Positions 17,432 through 26,748 of a stretch of 64,000 nucleotides of DNA are shown here, piece after piece. The position numbers and the translations under genes are program-made. Each line of letters begins with the position of its first letter. Positions within the stretch are counted from its first letter, which is position 1. This DNA is from Janthinobacterium lividum (GTDB taxonomy: Bacteria; Pseudomonadota; Gammaproteobacteria; Burkholderiales; Burkholderiaceae_D): assembly GCF_034424625.1 (NCBI RefSeq), contig NZ_CP139976.1, positions 1,178,001-1,242,000 of the forward strand, read 5' to 3'. Below the pieces are notes generated by a model. The model did not search any database. It was not told the origin of the DNA and worked only from the letters and a program-made list of their open reading frames with translations.

Positions 17432-18021
17432 AAAAATACCTGACTCTGTTGCTGGCGGCCGCGCTGGTCGCCGTCCTGGCCGGCTGCGGCAAGCCTGCCG
17501 CGCCGAAGCTGGCCTTCAAGAACACGGACGTGACGGGCCTCGGCTACGCGCGCGAGTTTGCGCTGACGGACCATACGGGCCATCCGCGCACCCTGGCCGA
17601 CTACAAGGGCAAGCTGGTGCTGATGTTCTTCGGCTACACGCAATGCCCGGACGTGTGTCCCACCACCATGGCCGACATGGCGCAGGTGATGCAGGAAATG
17701 GGGCCGCAGGCGGACCAGGTGCAAGTGCTGTTCGTCACCGTCGACCCCGAGCGCGACACGCAAGCCTTGCTGGCCGAATACGTGCCGGCCTTCGACAAGC
17801 GCTTCGTGGGACTGTATGGCGATGCGGCCGCGACGGCCAAGGTAGCCAAGGAATTCAAGGTGTATTACGCCAAGGTCGAGGGCGAGACGGACGAGAGCTA
17901 CACGGTCGACCACACGGCCGGCACCTATGTCTTCGACCGCGAAGGCAAGATCCGCCTGTTCGTGCGCCACGGCGAAAAGCCTGCCGCCATCGCGCACGAT
18001 CTTAAACTTCTGCTATCCTGA
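17428..18021 (+). CDS. SCO1/SenC-family copper chaperone lipoprotein
   Basis: A 197-residue lipoprotein (lipobox LAGC, Cys20) with a thioredoxin fold. The copper ligands of the Sco family are present: C73-x3-C77 in [12 protein letters not shown], and H162 in [10 protein letters not shown]. Sco proteins metallate or reduce the CuA site of CoxB. The gene overlaps ctaB by 4 bp and is the last gene of the oxidase cluster. Confidence 0.95.
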   Translation: MKKYLTLLLAAALVAVLAGCGKPAAPKLAFKNTDVTGLGYAREFALTDHTGHPRTLADYKGKLVLMFFGYTQCPDVCPTTMADMAQVMQEMGPQADQVQVLFVTVDPERDTQALLAEYVPAFDKRFVGLYGDAAATAKVAKEFKVYYAKVEGETDESYTVDHTAGTYVFDREGKIRLFVRHGEKPAAIAHDLKLLLS

Positions 18022-18063
18022 CCTGATCGCGCCCCCGGGCGCCATCTTCAGGATACGCAGTAC

Positions 18064-19140
18064 ATGGATAAACGTTTCGAGCCGCACGCCCGCCTGGCAG
18101 CCATCATCTTCCTGTTGATCGGCTGCTTTTTTGTCTTGCGGCCCTTCCTCGCCGCCATGCTGTTTGCCGCCTGCGTGGGCATTTCCAGCTGGCCCCTGTA
18201 TCTGCTGCTGCTCGAACGCCTGAAAGGCCGGCGCAACTGGGCGGCCGCCATCATGACCCTGTCCTTGATCCTGGTCATCGTGCTGCCGCTGGCCCTCGTC
18301 ACCTACAACCTGGCCGACAATGTGTCGCGCATCTATGAACAGTTGCGCACGGCGCTGGAGTCGGGCGGCCTGCATCCGCCGGCCTGGCTGGCCAGCATTC
18401 CCGTGGTGGGCGAAACCATCGCTGGCTACGTGGAGCGCCTGCTCGCGGACCGCGAGGAATTACTGAATTTGGGCAAGACGATGCTGGAACCGGCGCGCCA
18501 TTTCCTCGCTTCCGGCGGCATCCTGCTGGGCACGGGCCTGGCGCAGACCAGCCTGGCCGTGTTCGTCAGCTTCTTCCTCTACCGCGACGGCCAGCAGCTG
18601 AGCCGTGCCCTGATGACGGGCGCCGGCCGCATCATCGGCGACAGCGCGCCCGGCGTGGGCCTGACCATCAGCCGCACCGTGCGCGGCGTCATGTACGGCT
18701 TGCTGGGCACGGCGCTGGCGCAAGCCCTGGTGGCCGTGGTGGGTTTCCTGATCGCCGGCGTGCCGGCCGTGGCGCTGCTGGGCGTGGCCACCTTCATCTT
18801 TTCGCTGATTCCCGTGGGCCCGCCCTTGATCTGGGGCGGCGCCGCCATCTGGCTGTTCAATGACGGCCAGACGGGCTGGGGCATCTTCATGCTGGTGTGG
18901 GGCGGTTTGCTGATCAGCGGCGTGGACAATGTGGTCAAGCCCATGCTGATCAGCCGCGGCAGCAGCCTGCCCTTCCTGCTGGTGCTGCTCGGCGTGCTGG
19001 GCGGCGTGCTGGCCTTCGGCTTCGTCGGCATTTTCATCGGCCCGACCCTGCTGGCGGTACTGTACAGCTTGCTGCAAACGTGGACGGTGGGCGAGACCAC
19101 CGTGCCGCAGGGAAAAGATACCCTGACGAGCAAGAAGTAA
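18064..19140 (+). CDS. AI-2E family transporter (PerM-like)
   Basis: A 358-residue membrane protein with about eight helices: an N-terminal helix pair (about 12-50), a periplasmic region (about 85-150), and the conserved C-terminal block IPVGPPLIWGGAAIWLF, GVDNVVKPMLISRGSSLPFLLVLLGVLGG and GFVGIFIGP. Members export varied small molecules; only some move AI-2. The gene follows sco by 42 bp but is functionally unrelated. Its stop abuts the stop of the convergent CNNM-like gene. Confidence 0.9.
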   Translation: MDKRFEPHARLAAIIFLLIGCFFVLRPFLAAMLFAACVGISSWPLYLLLLERLKGRRNWAAAIMTLSLILVIVLPLALVTYNLADNVSRIYEQLRTALESGGLHPPAWLASIPVVGETIAGYVERLLADREELLNLGKTMLEPARHFLASGGILLGTGLAQTSLAVFVSFFLYRDGQQLSRALMTGAGRIIGDSAPGVGLTISRTVRGVMYGLLGTALAQALVAVVGFLIAGVPAVALLGVATFIFSLIPVGPPLIWGGAAIWLFNDGQTGWGIFMLVWGGLLISGVDNVVKPMLISRGSSLPFLLVLLGVLGGVLAFGFVGIFIGPTLLAVLYSLLQTWTVGETTVPQGKDTLTSKK

Positions 19141-20514
19141 TCAGTCGCGCAAGTCTGCGTCGAGGTCGCGTTCCTGCTTGGGAATCACCTTGATCAGCAC
19201 GATGCGGGGTCCGTTCATCTTCTTGACGACGATGTCGAAGTCGACAAAGGTGATGCGCTGGCCCTGCTTGGGAATGTCGCCCAGCTTGACCATGATCAAG
19301 CCGCCCACCGATTCCACGTCGTCCAGCCCCAGTTCCTCGTTTTCGATATCGATGCCGAGGATGCGTTCGAGCGAGAAGATGGGCAGGCTGGCCTTGCCGA
19401 TCAGGGTACCGTCGCTTTGCTTGAGCCAGTCGTTTTCATTGCGGCGGAATTCATCGCGGATTTCGCCGACCATGGCGCCGAGCAAGTTGTCCAGGGTGAT
19501 GAAACCCAGCGGGCGCTTGCCCTTTTCGCCGATCAGGGCGAAGTGGGGCGCGCCGTCGCGGAAGCGGCGGAACAGTTCCAGCGCCGGCGTGCGCGCGGAA
19601 ATGATGTCGACGGGACGCAGAAACGGCGTGAGCGAGGTGATCGGCTTGCCTGCCTGCTGGGCAAAGAACAGGTCTTTCAAGTGCACCACGCCCAGCACGT
19701 CGTCTTCATTCATGTCGAAATACGGGTAGCGGCTGAAGCGGTTGCGCAGCACCGTGTCGAGGTTTTCTTCCAGCGTGTTTGAGGCGTGCAGGGCGATCAC
19801 TTCATTGATCGGGCGCATCAGGTCCGATACCGTCATCTGTTCGAAATCAAGCGATTGCGCCAGGATGTTGCGCTCGTCGCGCGTGAATTTCTCGCCCGGC
19901 TGGCTGGTGCGCAGGATCAGTTTCAGCTCTTCGGACGAATAATGGGCGTCGTGGCCGCCCTTGCCGGACAGGCCCGCCATGCGCAGCACCCAGTTGGCGC
20001 TGGCGTTGAGCAGGTAGATGGCCGGATACATGGCCCAGTAAAAACCGTACAGGGGAATCGCGCTCCACAGGCCGACGGCTTCCGGGTTGCGGATGGCCAT
20101 CGATTTGGGCGCCAGTTCACCCACGACGATATGCAGGAAGGAAATCACGCTGAAGGCAACGACAAACGAGACGCCGTGGATCAGCTCTTGCGAGGTGACG
20201 CCGATGGCGCCGAACAGCGGTTCGAGCAAGCCGGCAAACGCCGGTTCGCCGACCCAGCCCAGGCCCAGAGAAGCGAGGGTGATGCCCAGCTGGCAGGCCG
20301 ACAGGTAGGCGTCCAGCTGGCCATGCACCTTGGCCAGGATGCGGCCCCGCAATCCCTGTGTCTTGGCGATGGCGCGGATGCGTGTGCGCCGTAAGGTGAC
20401 GATGCCAAATTCGGCGGCAACAAAAAAACCGTTCAGCGCGACCAGGAAGAGGGCGAGCAGGACTAGCAAGACATTGTGCATGGGGGCGCTGAAGATGGGC
20501 TGTAAAAACGTCAT
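19141..20514 (-). CDS. Hemolysin/CNNM-family protein with CBS pair and CorC_HlyC domain
   Basis: A 457-residue protein. The N-terminal CNNM membrane domain has four helices (about 12-165), with NGFFVAAEFGIVTLRR and ACQLGITLASLGLGWVGEP. Two CBS domains follow (about 225-350; LMRPINEVIALHAS, YPYFDMNEDDVLGVVHLKDLF). The C-terminal CorC_HlyC transporter-associated domain is about 370-450 (ESVGGLIMVKLGDIPKQGQ). The family is linked to Mg/Co efflux and, by name only, to hemolysins. An alternative start at Met12 (20481) is possible, since no clear ribosome site precedes either codon. Confidence 0.92.
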   Translation of the reverse strand: MTFLQPIFSAPMHNVLLVLLALFLVALNGFFVAAEFGIVTLRRTRIRAIAKTQGLRGRILAKVHGQLDAYLSACQLGITLASLGLGWVGEPAFAGLLEPLFGAIGVTSQELIHGVSFVVAFSVISFLHIVVGELAPKSMAIRNPEAVGLWSAIPLYGFYWAMYPAIYLLNASANWVLRMAGLSGKGGHDAHYSSEELKLILRTSQPGEKFTRDERNILAQSLDFEQMTVSDLMRPINEVIALHASNTLEENLDTVLRNRFSRYPYFDMNEDDVLGVVHLKDLFFAQQAGKPITSLTPFLRPVDIISARTPALELFRRFRDGAPHFALIGEKGKRPLGFITLDNLLGAMVGEIRDEFRRNENDWLKQSDGTLIGKASLPIFSLERILGIDIENEELGLDDVESVGGLIMVKLGDIPKQGQRITFVDFDIVVKKMNGPRIVLIKVIPKQERDLDADLRD

Positions 20515-20547
20515 CTTAAACGACGAAGGGCGCCATAGCCTAATTTA

Positions 20548-20584
20548 GCCGCGCTCGCCGCCCGTGCAGGCGGGCGGGCGCGGC
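20548..20584 (-). terminator. GC-rich stem-loop downstream of the MFS gene
   Basis: The arms GCCGCGC (20548-20554) and GCGCGGC (20578-20584) enclose a second G/C stem. The hairpin lies just after the MFS stop on the minus strand. There is no clear T-run, so termination or 3'-end protection are both possible. Confidence 0.4.
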
Positions 20585-20601
20585 AGGTTTTTCACGCTTG
20601 T

Positions 20602-21936
20602 TCAGCCTTTGGCCGCCGTTTGCGGCCCGCCGCGCATGGCAAACACCATGACGGCCGAGACCACCGCCGGGATGGCGACGACGAGGAAAATCGTGCTGTT
20701 GGGCCAGTTCAGGCGGATCAGCTCGCCACCGAGCACGGGGCCGATGATGGAGCCGATGCGCCCGATGCCCAGGCTCCAGCCGATGCCCGTCGAACGCAGG
20801 GTGGTCGGGTAGTAGCTGGCCGCCAGGGCATTGACGGCCGGCTGGCCGCCCACCACGCAGAAACCGGCGATGAAGATCGTGATGAACAGGAAAGCGAGCG
20901 AGACGTCCGGACGGCCGATCAGGGCAATCGCCACGGCGGCGACGAGGAAGCATGGCAGCAGGATGCGGCGGAAGCTGGAGCGGTCGATCAGCTGGCCCAT
21001 GACCAGGGTGCCGATGGTGCCGCCCACTTGCAGGGCCGTGCCGGCCAGCACGGCGTTGGCCGTGGATAAGCCCGCTTCCTTGGCAATCGTCGGCAACCAG
21101 TTGGACAGGAAATACAAGTTGAGCAAGTTCATGAAGTTGATGACCCACAGCAGGATCGTCATCTTTGCGCGGCCGCCCGTAAACAATTGCAGCACGGGCG
21201 CACCCTTGTGCTCTTTCTCGTGCACGAGGTATTGCGTGTCGGCCGTGATGGTGACCGTCGGGTCGATGCGTTTCAGCCACTTGGCGACTTTATCGAGCTT
21301 GCGTTTCTTGAGCACCAGGAATTGCATCGATTCCGGCAGCAGGAAGAACATCAGCACGCCGATGGCGAGCGGCACCACGCCGCCCACGTAAAACACGGAT
21401 TGCCAGCCGAATGCGGGAATCAGCGCGGCGGACAATAGACCGCCCAGCACGGCGCCCAGGGTAAAGCCGCACGAGACCAGCATCATCAGGGTGACTTTCT
21501 TGCGCAGGGGGCTGTATTCGCCGGCCAGCGCCATGGCGTTCGGCATCACGGCGCCCAGGCCCAGGCCCGTGATGAAACGGATCAGCTGCAATTGCTCGAT
21601 GGTGGTGGCCAGCGGCGTGACCAGCATGCACAGCGAAAAGAAGATGGTCGAGCCGATCAGCACGGGACGGCGGCCGAACTTGTCGGCCGTGATGCTGAAG
21701 ACGAGCGAGCCCACCAGCATGCCCAGGAGACCCGCGCCGAACACGGGACCCAGGTTGGCCTTGCTCACATGCCAGTCGGCAATGATGGCCGGCGCCACAT
21801 AGCCCATGGCCTGCACGTCGAAGCCATCCATGATGACGCACAGCCCGCACAGGATCAGCATGCCGATCTGGAAGGAGCCGATCTTGTTGTTATTGATGAG
21901 ATCGGGAATATCGATCGTCGTGCCTGCCGTGGACAT
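20602..21936 (-). CDS. MFS transporter, aromatic acid:H+ symporter (AAHS) type
   Basis: A 444-residue protein with twelve helices. It has the AAHS signature in helix 1 (CVIMDGFDVQAMGYVAPAI, with the DGxD motif), motif A between helices 2 and 3 (DKFGRRPV) and a second motif A copy (GQLIDRSSFRR). Known members such as PcaK and BenK import hydroxybenzoate-type acids by proton symport. No aromatic catabolism gene is nearby, so the substrate is unknown. It is divergent from the serine hydrolase gene across a 181-bp gap. Confidence 0.9.
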   Translation of the reverse strand: MSTAGTTIDIPDLINNNKIGSFQIGMLILCGLCVIMDGFDVQAMGYVAPAIIADWHVSKANLGPVFGAGLLGMLVGSLVFSITADKFGRRPVLIGSTIFFSLCMLVTPLATTIEQLQLIRFITGLGLGAVMPNAMALAGEYSPLRKKVTLMMLVSCGFTLGAVLGGLLSAALIPAFGWQSVFYVGGVVPLAIGVLMFFLLPESMQFLVLKKRKLDKVAKWLKRIDPTVTITADTQYLVHEKEHKGAPVLQLFTGGRAKMTILLWVINFMNLLNLYFLSNWLPTIAKEAGLSTANAVLAGTALQVGGTIGTLVMGQLIDRSSFRRILLPCFLVAAVAIALIGRPDVSLAFLFITIFIAGFCVVGGQPAVNALAASYYPTTLRSTGIGWSLGIGRIGSIIGPVLGGELIRLNWPNSTIFLVVAIPAVVSAVMVFAMRGGPQTAAKG

Positions 21937-22117
21937 GCTGCCGCTCCTGTTTTTATGGTGATCGCGCCCTGCCGGCGAGGGACGGGCGCGTGTTTGTCTC
22001 AGGCTTTATTACAATCGCTTTTGATTGATTATTCAAACGTTATTTTCGAATGGATTTATCGGATTAGCTAATGAATATGGCGCAAAAGTAATCTTGCCTG
22101 CATGCTAAGATCGCGCC

Positions 22118-23137
22118 ATGAAAAATCTGCTCAGTCACTTTCTTGCCTTGCAAGCCAGCCTGCCGGCGCACGGTCCCGGTTTCAGCGCGCTGATCCAGTG
22201 CGACGGCGAGACCTTATTGGAACTGCATCATGGCCTGGCGTGCCTGGAACTGGGCGTGCCCCTGACGGCGCAGTCGCGCTACTACCTGGCGTCGGAATCG
22301 AAGCAATTCACGGCCGCCTGCGTGCTCGACCTGGTGCGCCAGGGCGCCATCGGCCTCGACGACGACGTGGCGCCCCATCTGCCCGAAGTGCGCCAGTTCG
22401 GCGCCGTCATCACGGTGCGTCAATTGTTGAATCACACCAGCGGCATTCCCGATTATTTCGACTACCTGGCATGCCAGCTGGGCCGCCACGACAGCGATTA
22501 TTTTGACAATGCGCTGCTGCTGCGCCTGATCGCGCGGATGGAGGATCTGACATTTCCGCCCGGTAGCGCGCATGCCTACAGCAATTGCAATTACATCTTG
22601 CTGGCCAAGCTGGTGGAAGCGGTCGCCGGCCAGCCGCTGGCGGCGCAGGCGCGCGAACGCCTGTTCGCGCCGCTGGGCATGCACGCCACGGCCTTCGATG
22701 TCGACCGGCAAGCTGTCATGCCCCAGCGCGTGCGCAGCTATAGCGTTGATCCCGCGCAGGCGGGCGGTTATCGCCAGCACCTGGGCAATGCGAATACGGT
22801 CGGTGACGGCGGCGTGTATGCCTCGCTGCACGACCTGGCCCTGTGGGAGCGCGACTGGCAGCGCCAGTACCGCGATCCGTCCAGCCTGGTGCGCGCGCAG
22901 CTGGCGGAAACGCCGGGCCCCGATGGCCTGAGCTGGTCCTACCGCTACGGGCTGGAGCAAATCGAGCATGGCGGACGCACGGTGGTGTTCCATGACGGCG
23001 GACTGTGGGGTTTCCGGGCCTTGCTGCTGCGCGTGCCCGAGGCGGGCCTGTCCGTGATCCAGCTGGCGAATGTGGACAGTTGCGAGCCGGACCAGGCGGC
23101 CTGGCTGGCGGCCATCGCTGCCGACCTGGACGACTGA
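22118..23137 (+). CDS. Serine hydrolase, class C beta-lactamase family
   Basis: A 339-residue protein with the nucleophile motif S59-E-S-K62 (in YYLASESKQF) and the catalytic Tyr motif Y155-S-N157 (in HAYSNCNYILL). The third element is probably HDGGLWGF near residue 290. No signal peptide is evident, so it is probably cytosolic: an esterase or D-aminopeptidase-like enzyme rather than a true beta-lactamase. Its stop abuts the stop of the convergent LysR gene. Confidence 0.85.
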   Translation: MKNLLSHFLALQASLPAHGPGFSALIQCDGETLLELHHGLACLELGVPLTAQSRYYLASESKQFTAACVLDLVRQGAIGLDDDVAPHLPEVRQFGAVITVRQLLNHTSGIPDYFDYLACQLGRHDSDYFDNALLLRLIARMEDLTFPPGSAHAYSNCNYILLAKLVEAVAGQPLAAQARERLFAPLGMHATAFDVDRQAVMPQRVRSYSVDPAQAGGYRQHLGNANTVGDGGVYASLHDLALWERDWQRQYRDPSSLVRAQLAETPGPDGLSWSYRYGLEQIEHGGRTVVFHDGGLWGFRALLLRVPEAGLSVIQLANVDSCEPDQAAWLAAIAADLDD

Positions 23138-24034
23138 TCAGTGCCGGCTCGGCACAGCTGCCAAAATGACATCGAGTGCCGGGTGCATGATCTTGCGCTC
23201 GTTCGAGATGACGTAAAACTGCTCGCGCAGGGACGAGGCGTCGCCGACCAGCACGGCGCCAAATTGCTCCTCGATATCGGCGGCCAGGCTGGCGGACGCG
23301 AAGAACAGGCCCAGGCCCTTGCGGCCGAACGCGTTGAGCATGGCGTTATCCTCGAATTCGCCGACCACATCGGGGCGCACGCCTTGCTGCACCATCCACT
23401 CGTCGATGCGCCCGCGCAGGGCGTTATTGCGCGCCGGCAGCAGGAAGGGGGCGCCACTCAGGCGGTGCGGGAAATCCTCGCGGTAGCGCTCGGCCAGCGC
23501 GGGGATGGCGAACAGCTTCATGGCGCTCTCGCCCCACAAATGGCTCGAGACGCGCAGGCTGGCGCCGGCCGGCACGGCACGGTCCGTCAAGACCAGGTCC
23601 AGCTTGTGCAGGGCCAGGTCGGCCAGCAAGGATTCGAATTCATCTTCCAGGCACACGAGCTTGACGGGCTTGTCCAGGCTGCGCGTGGCGTCGAGCATGC
23701 GATACGCCATCAGTTTCGGCAGCGAGTCGGAAATACCTACCGTCAGGCGCATCTTTTCCGCGTCGGTGTCGGCCAGCGCTTCCTGCATCTGCTCGCCCAG
23801 CAGGAAAATCTGGTCCGCGTAGCCGAGCGCCAGGCGTCCCGCTTCCGTCGGTACCAGGCGCCGTCCCTGCGGCTGCAGCAGCGACTTGCCCAGCTCCTTT
23901 TCCAGCAAGGCCAGCTGCGTGCTGATGGTTTGTACGGCCAGTCCCAGCCGCTCGGCCGCGCGCGTCACGCCGCCTTCCTTGGCAACCACCCAAAAGAAGT
24001 ACAAATGGCGGTAATTGAAGCCCGTGGTTTTCAT
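23138..24034 (-). CDS. LysR-family regulator, NhaR-like
   Basis: A 298-residue protein. The N-terminal helix-turn-helix is preceded by the NhaR-type signature NYRHLYFFWVVAKEGGVTRA (7-26), then AERLGLAVQTISTQLALLE. The effector domain (about 92-298) is a periplasmic-binding-protein fold with LTVGISDSLPKLMAYRML. E. coli NhaR activates the sodium/proton antiporter gene nhaA in response to Na+. Here it is divergent from the DUF475/TerD cluster across 115 bp that contains a dyad and direct repeats, so control of that cluster is a reasonable inference. Confidence 0.88.
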   Translation of the reverse strand: MKTTGFNYRHLYFFWVVAKEGGVTRAAERLGLAVQTISTQLALLEKELGKSLLQPQGRRLVPTEAGRLALGYADQIFLLGEQMQEALADTDAEKMRLTVGISDSLPKLMAYRMLDATRSLDKPVKLVCLEDEFESLLADLALHKLDLVLTDRAVPAGASLRVSSHLWGESAMKLFAIPALAERYREDFPHRLSGAPFLLPARNNALRGRIDEWMVQQGVRPDVVGEFEDNAMLNAFGRKGLGLFFASASLAADIEEQFGAVLVGDASSLREQFYVISNERKIMHPALDVILAAVPSRH

Positions 24035-24044
24035 CGCGTAGTCC

Positions 24045-24090
24045 TATCTTCTGTTTTTGCGAAGTAATGCTTCTATTATCTTCTATTTTT
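24045..24090. promoter_or_regulatory. Direct repeats and dyad between the LysR gene and DUF475 gene
   Basis: TATCTTCTGTTTTT (24045-24058) and TATCTTCTATTTTT (24077-24090) match at 13 of 14 positions and start 32 bp apart, about three helical turns. Between them is the dyad GAAG-TAATG-CTTC (24061-24073). A -10-like TATACT (24109-24114) lacks a good -35, which fits an activated promoter. Binding by the LysR protein is inference. Confidence 0.5.
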
Positions 24091-24149
24091 AAATGTGTCA
24101 CACGTCCCTATACTACGTTCCATTGAATTTGGATAAAGGGGAACTATCG

Positions 24150-25229
24150 ATGAAACATTTCAGAGTGTCATTTCTAGTGACATTTATCTGTCTGGGCATT
24201 TCCGCCTGGTGGGGTTACACGCACGGTGGCGTGCAGACGATGCTGGCGGCGCTCGGTATCGCGGTGATCCTGGGTGTGATGGAAGTCTCGCTGTCGTTCG
24301 ACAACGCGGTGGTCAATGCTTCGGTGCTGAAGAATTGGGACAAGTTCTGGCAGGGCCTGTTCCTGGGCGTCGGTATCATCATCGCCGTCTTCGGCATGCG
24401 TCTGGTATTCCCGCTGGTCATCGTGGCGCAAGCGGCGGACCTGGGTTTGATGGAAGTATGGAATCTGGCACTGAGCAATCCTGAACAGTACTCGATGCAC
24501 CTGACGAATCACCATGCGGAAGTGGCGGCCTTCGGCGGCATCTTCCTGCTGCTGGTGTTCCTGAACTTCCTGCTGGACTCGGAAAAAGAAACGCACTGGC
24601 TGGGCCGTATTGAAGAAAAACTGGGCGCGCTGGGCAAGATCTCCTCGATTTCCGTGATGATCGCGCTGGGCACCCTGATGGCCAGCCTGTCGATGATCGA
24701 AGAAGGCCAGAAACTGGTGGTGCTGACGGCCGGCCTGTGGGGTATCTTGACCTACGTGGGCGTCGATGTGGTCAGCGGCTTGCTGGAAGGCGATAACGGC
24801 GACGGCAACGTGGGCGACATCGTCAAGCGCGGCGGTATTGGCGGCTTCCTGTACCTGGAAGTGCTCGATGCTTCGTTCAGCTTTGACGGCGTGATCGGCG
24901 CGTTTGCCATCACCAAGGATGTCGTGATCATCATGCTGGGCCTGGCGATTGGCGCGATGTTCGTGCGCTCGATGACGGTGTTCCTGGTCCGCAAGGGCAC
25001 GCTCGACGAGTTCGTTTATCTGGAGCACGGTGCGCACTATGCGATCGGTATCCTGGCCGTGATCATGTTGGTCAGCATGAAGTTCCACATTCCCGAGATC
25101 TTCACGGGTTTGATCGGGGTGGCCTTCATTCTCGCCTCGCTGTGGTCGTCGATCCGCTACAAGCGCAGGATTGCGCTTGAAGAAGGCCAGGCGGAAGCGC
25201 TGGAGCCGGCCAAGGCAGCAGCAGTGTAA
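24150..25229 (+). CDS. DUF475 (TerC-like) integral membrane protein
   Basis: A 359-residue protein with about nine membrane helices. It has the TerC/DUF475-type acidic membrane motifs MEVSLSFDNAVVNA (about 44-57) and LEVLDASFSFDGVIGAFAIT (about 239-258). Paired Asp/Glu residues inside helices suggest cation binding, and TerC relatives are linked to Mn or other metal export. The ATG at 24150 has AAGGGGAA upstream; the frame reaches back to 24093 without a good site. It heads the TerD cluster and is followed by a stem-loop and the first terD-like gene 131 bp downstream. Confidence 0.9.
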   Translation: MKHFRVSFLVTFICLGISAWWGYTHGGVQTMLAALGIAVILGVMEVSLSFDNAVVNASVLKNWDKFWQGLFLGVGIIIAVFGMRLVFPLVIVAQAADLGLMEVWNLALSNPEQYSMHLTNHHAEVAAFGGIFLLLVFLNFLLDSEKETHWLGRIEEKLGALGKISSISVMIALGTLMASLSMIEEGQKLVVLTAGLWGILTYVGVDVVSGLLEGDNGDGNVGDIVKRGGIGGFLYLEVLDASFSFDGVIGAFAITKDVVIIMLGLAIGAMFVRSMTVFLVRKGTLDEFVYLEHGAHYAIGILAVIMLVSMKFHIPEIFTGLIGVAFILASLWSSIRYKRRIALEEGQAEALEPAKAAAV

Positions 25230-25286
25230 AGAATGCGCGGCAAACGACTACACCGGTTTGTCGGCAAGTTGTAGCAAGCGTCGCCG

Positions 25287-25308
25287 CCGGCCTGGGGAGT
25301 CAGGCCGG
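25287..25308 (+). other. Stem-loop between DUF475 gene and first TerD gene
   Basis: A perfect 8-bp stem CCGGCCTG / CAGGCCGG with loop GGGAGT, and no T-run. It sits about 50 bp before the TerD start, so it may stabilise or process the operon mRNA rather than terminate it. Confidence 0.5.
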
Positions 25309-25360
25309 TGGAGGACGCCAGGTGTTTGGTCATATACAACCCACATAGGAGAAATACATC

Positions 25361-25936
25361 ATGGCAATCAGTCTGCAAAAAGGCGGCAACGTCAACCTGA
25401 GCAAGGAAGCCCCTGGCATTTCGAAGATGATCATCGGCCTGGGCTGGGATGCCCGCGCCACCGATGGCGCCGCGTTCGACATCGACGGTTCCGTGTTCCT
25501 GCTGAAGGCCGACGGCAAGGTTCGCGCCGACGTCGACATGATTTTCTACAACAACCTGAAATCGAGCGACGGCTCCGTCACCCACTCGGGCGACAACACC
25601 ACCGGCGCCGGCGATGGCGATGATGAAACCGTCATCGTCGACCTGGCCACCGTGCCAGCCGAGATCGACAAGATCGCCGTCTGCGTCACGATTCACGATG
25701 CCGAAGCGCGCAAGCAAAACTTTGGTATGGTATCGAAGGCGTATGTACGCTGCGTGAATGCCAATGGCAACACGGAAATCGCCCGCTTCGACCTGTCGGA
25801 AGACGGTTCGGCGGAAACGGCCATGGTCTTCGGTGAAATCTACCGTAATGGCGCCGATTGGAAATTCAAGGCCATCGGCCAGGGCTATAAAGGCGGCCTG
25901 GGTCCACTCGCAGCATCGTTCGGCGTCGGCGTGTAA
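25361..25936 (+). CDS. TerD-family calcium-binding stress protein (first copy)
   Basis: A 191-residue TerD-domain protein: MAISLQKGGNVNLSKEAPG, then IIGLGWDAR, and the Ca-binding signature SGDNTTGAGDGDDE. The second half has VSKAYVRCVNANGNTEIARFDLSED and GEIYRNGADWKFKAIGQGY. TerD proteins bind Ca2+ and occur in tellurite, phage and envelope stress clusters, though their biochemical role is unsettled. AGGAG lies 12 bp before the ATG. It shares its fold with the second copy at 26749 but is only moderately similar, so the pair is not a recent duplication. Confidence 0.95.
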   Translation: MAISLQKGGNVNLSKEAPGISKMIIGLGWDARATDGAAFDIDGSVFLLKADGKVRADVDMIFYNNLKSSDGSVTHSGDNTTGAGDGDDETVIVDLATVPAEIDKIAVCVTIHDAEARKQNFGMVSKAYVRCVNANGNTEIARFDLSEDGSAETAMVFGEIYRNGADWKFKAIGQGYKGGLGPLAASFGVGV

Positions 25937-26014
25937 GTCGTCAATAGTAAATAGCACAGGCGGTCCGCAGTGCGGGCCTCCGCCATCACCATCATCGTTG
26001 AGGAAGGAATAGGT

Positions 26015-26710
26015 ATGCCAGTTTTTAGTATTACCGGGGACGTCGATCCGTTCCTGCATGTGTCGCTTGCCAAGGGCGAGAAGATTTATTGCGAATCCAA
26101 CGCGATGGTGATGATGGAAACCAATCTTGAGCTGAAAGGCAAGATGACCGGCGGCATAGGCGCCGCGCTGATGCGCACCTTTGCCAACGGGGAATCGTTC
26201 TTTCAGCAGCATATCGAGGCCATGCGGGGCGATGGCGATTGCTTGCTGTCGCCCACCTTGCCTGGCGCGATGCGGGTGCTCGAGGTTGGCGCCCAACAAT
26301 ACATGATCAGCGACGGCGCTTTCGTGGCGGCCACGTCTGGCGTGGAATTGAAGGTGCGCACGCAAAGCCTTGGCAATGCGCTGTTTGCCCAGAGCGGTGG
26401 TTTTTTCATCACCGAGACGGCAGGCAGCGGCCAGTTGGCGGTGTCCGGTTTTGGCGCGATGTCGATACTGGAAGTGACGCCTGGCAAGGACGTGGTGATC
26501 GATAACTCGCACGTCGTGTGCTGGGACAACCGCCTGCAATACGAAATTTCCATGACGACCGGCAGCAGCGGCGGCTTTCTGGGTAACCTGATCAATAGCC
26601 AGACCAGCGGCGAGGGCATGGTACTGAAGTTTTCAGGCACGGGAAAAATCCTCGTGTGTTCGCGCAACCGCGCGGCCTTCCTCGCCTGGACCCAAAGCAA
26701 GCCGGCGTAA
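26015..26710 (+). CDS. AIM24 / TIGR00266-family protein
   Basis: A 231-residue all-beta protein: FSITGDVDPFLHVSLAKGEKIYCESNAMVMM at the N-terminus, then GGIGAALMRTFANGESFF, and a C-terminal GSGQLAVSGFGAM/DVVIDNSHVVCWD block with FLAW near the end. These are AIM24-family hallmarks. The yeast relative is a mitochondrial inner-membrane organiser; bacterial members often sit beside terD genes. The ATG at 26015 has AGGAAGG upstream. It lies between the two TerD genes. Confidence 0.9.
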   Translation: MPVFSITGDVDPFLHVSLAKGEKIYCESNAMVMMETNLELKGKMTGGIGAALMRTFANGESFFQQHIEAMRGDGDCLLSPTLPGAMRVLEVGAQQYMISDGAFVAATSGVELKVRTQSLGNALFAQSGGFFITETAGSGQLAVSGFGAMSILEVTPGKDVVIDNSHVVCWDNRLQYEISMTTGSSGGFLGNLINSQTSGEGMVLKFSGTGKILVCSRNRAAFLAWTQSKPA

Positions 26711-26748
26711 GAGCAGTTGATGCAACCAACCAAACAGGAGCAATGCGT

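Noticed and set aside
22118..23137. True class C beta-lactamase (AmpC)
   Set aside because: SxxK and YxN motifs fit, but there is no signal peptide and no ampR-type neighbour; serine hydrolase is the safer call.
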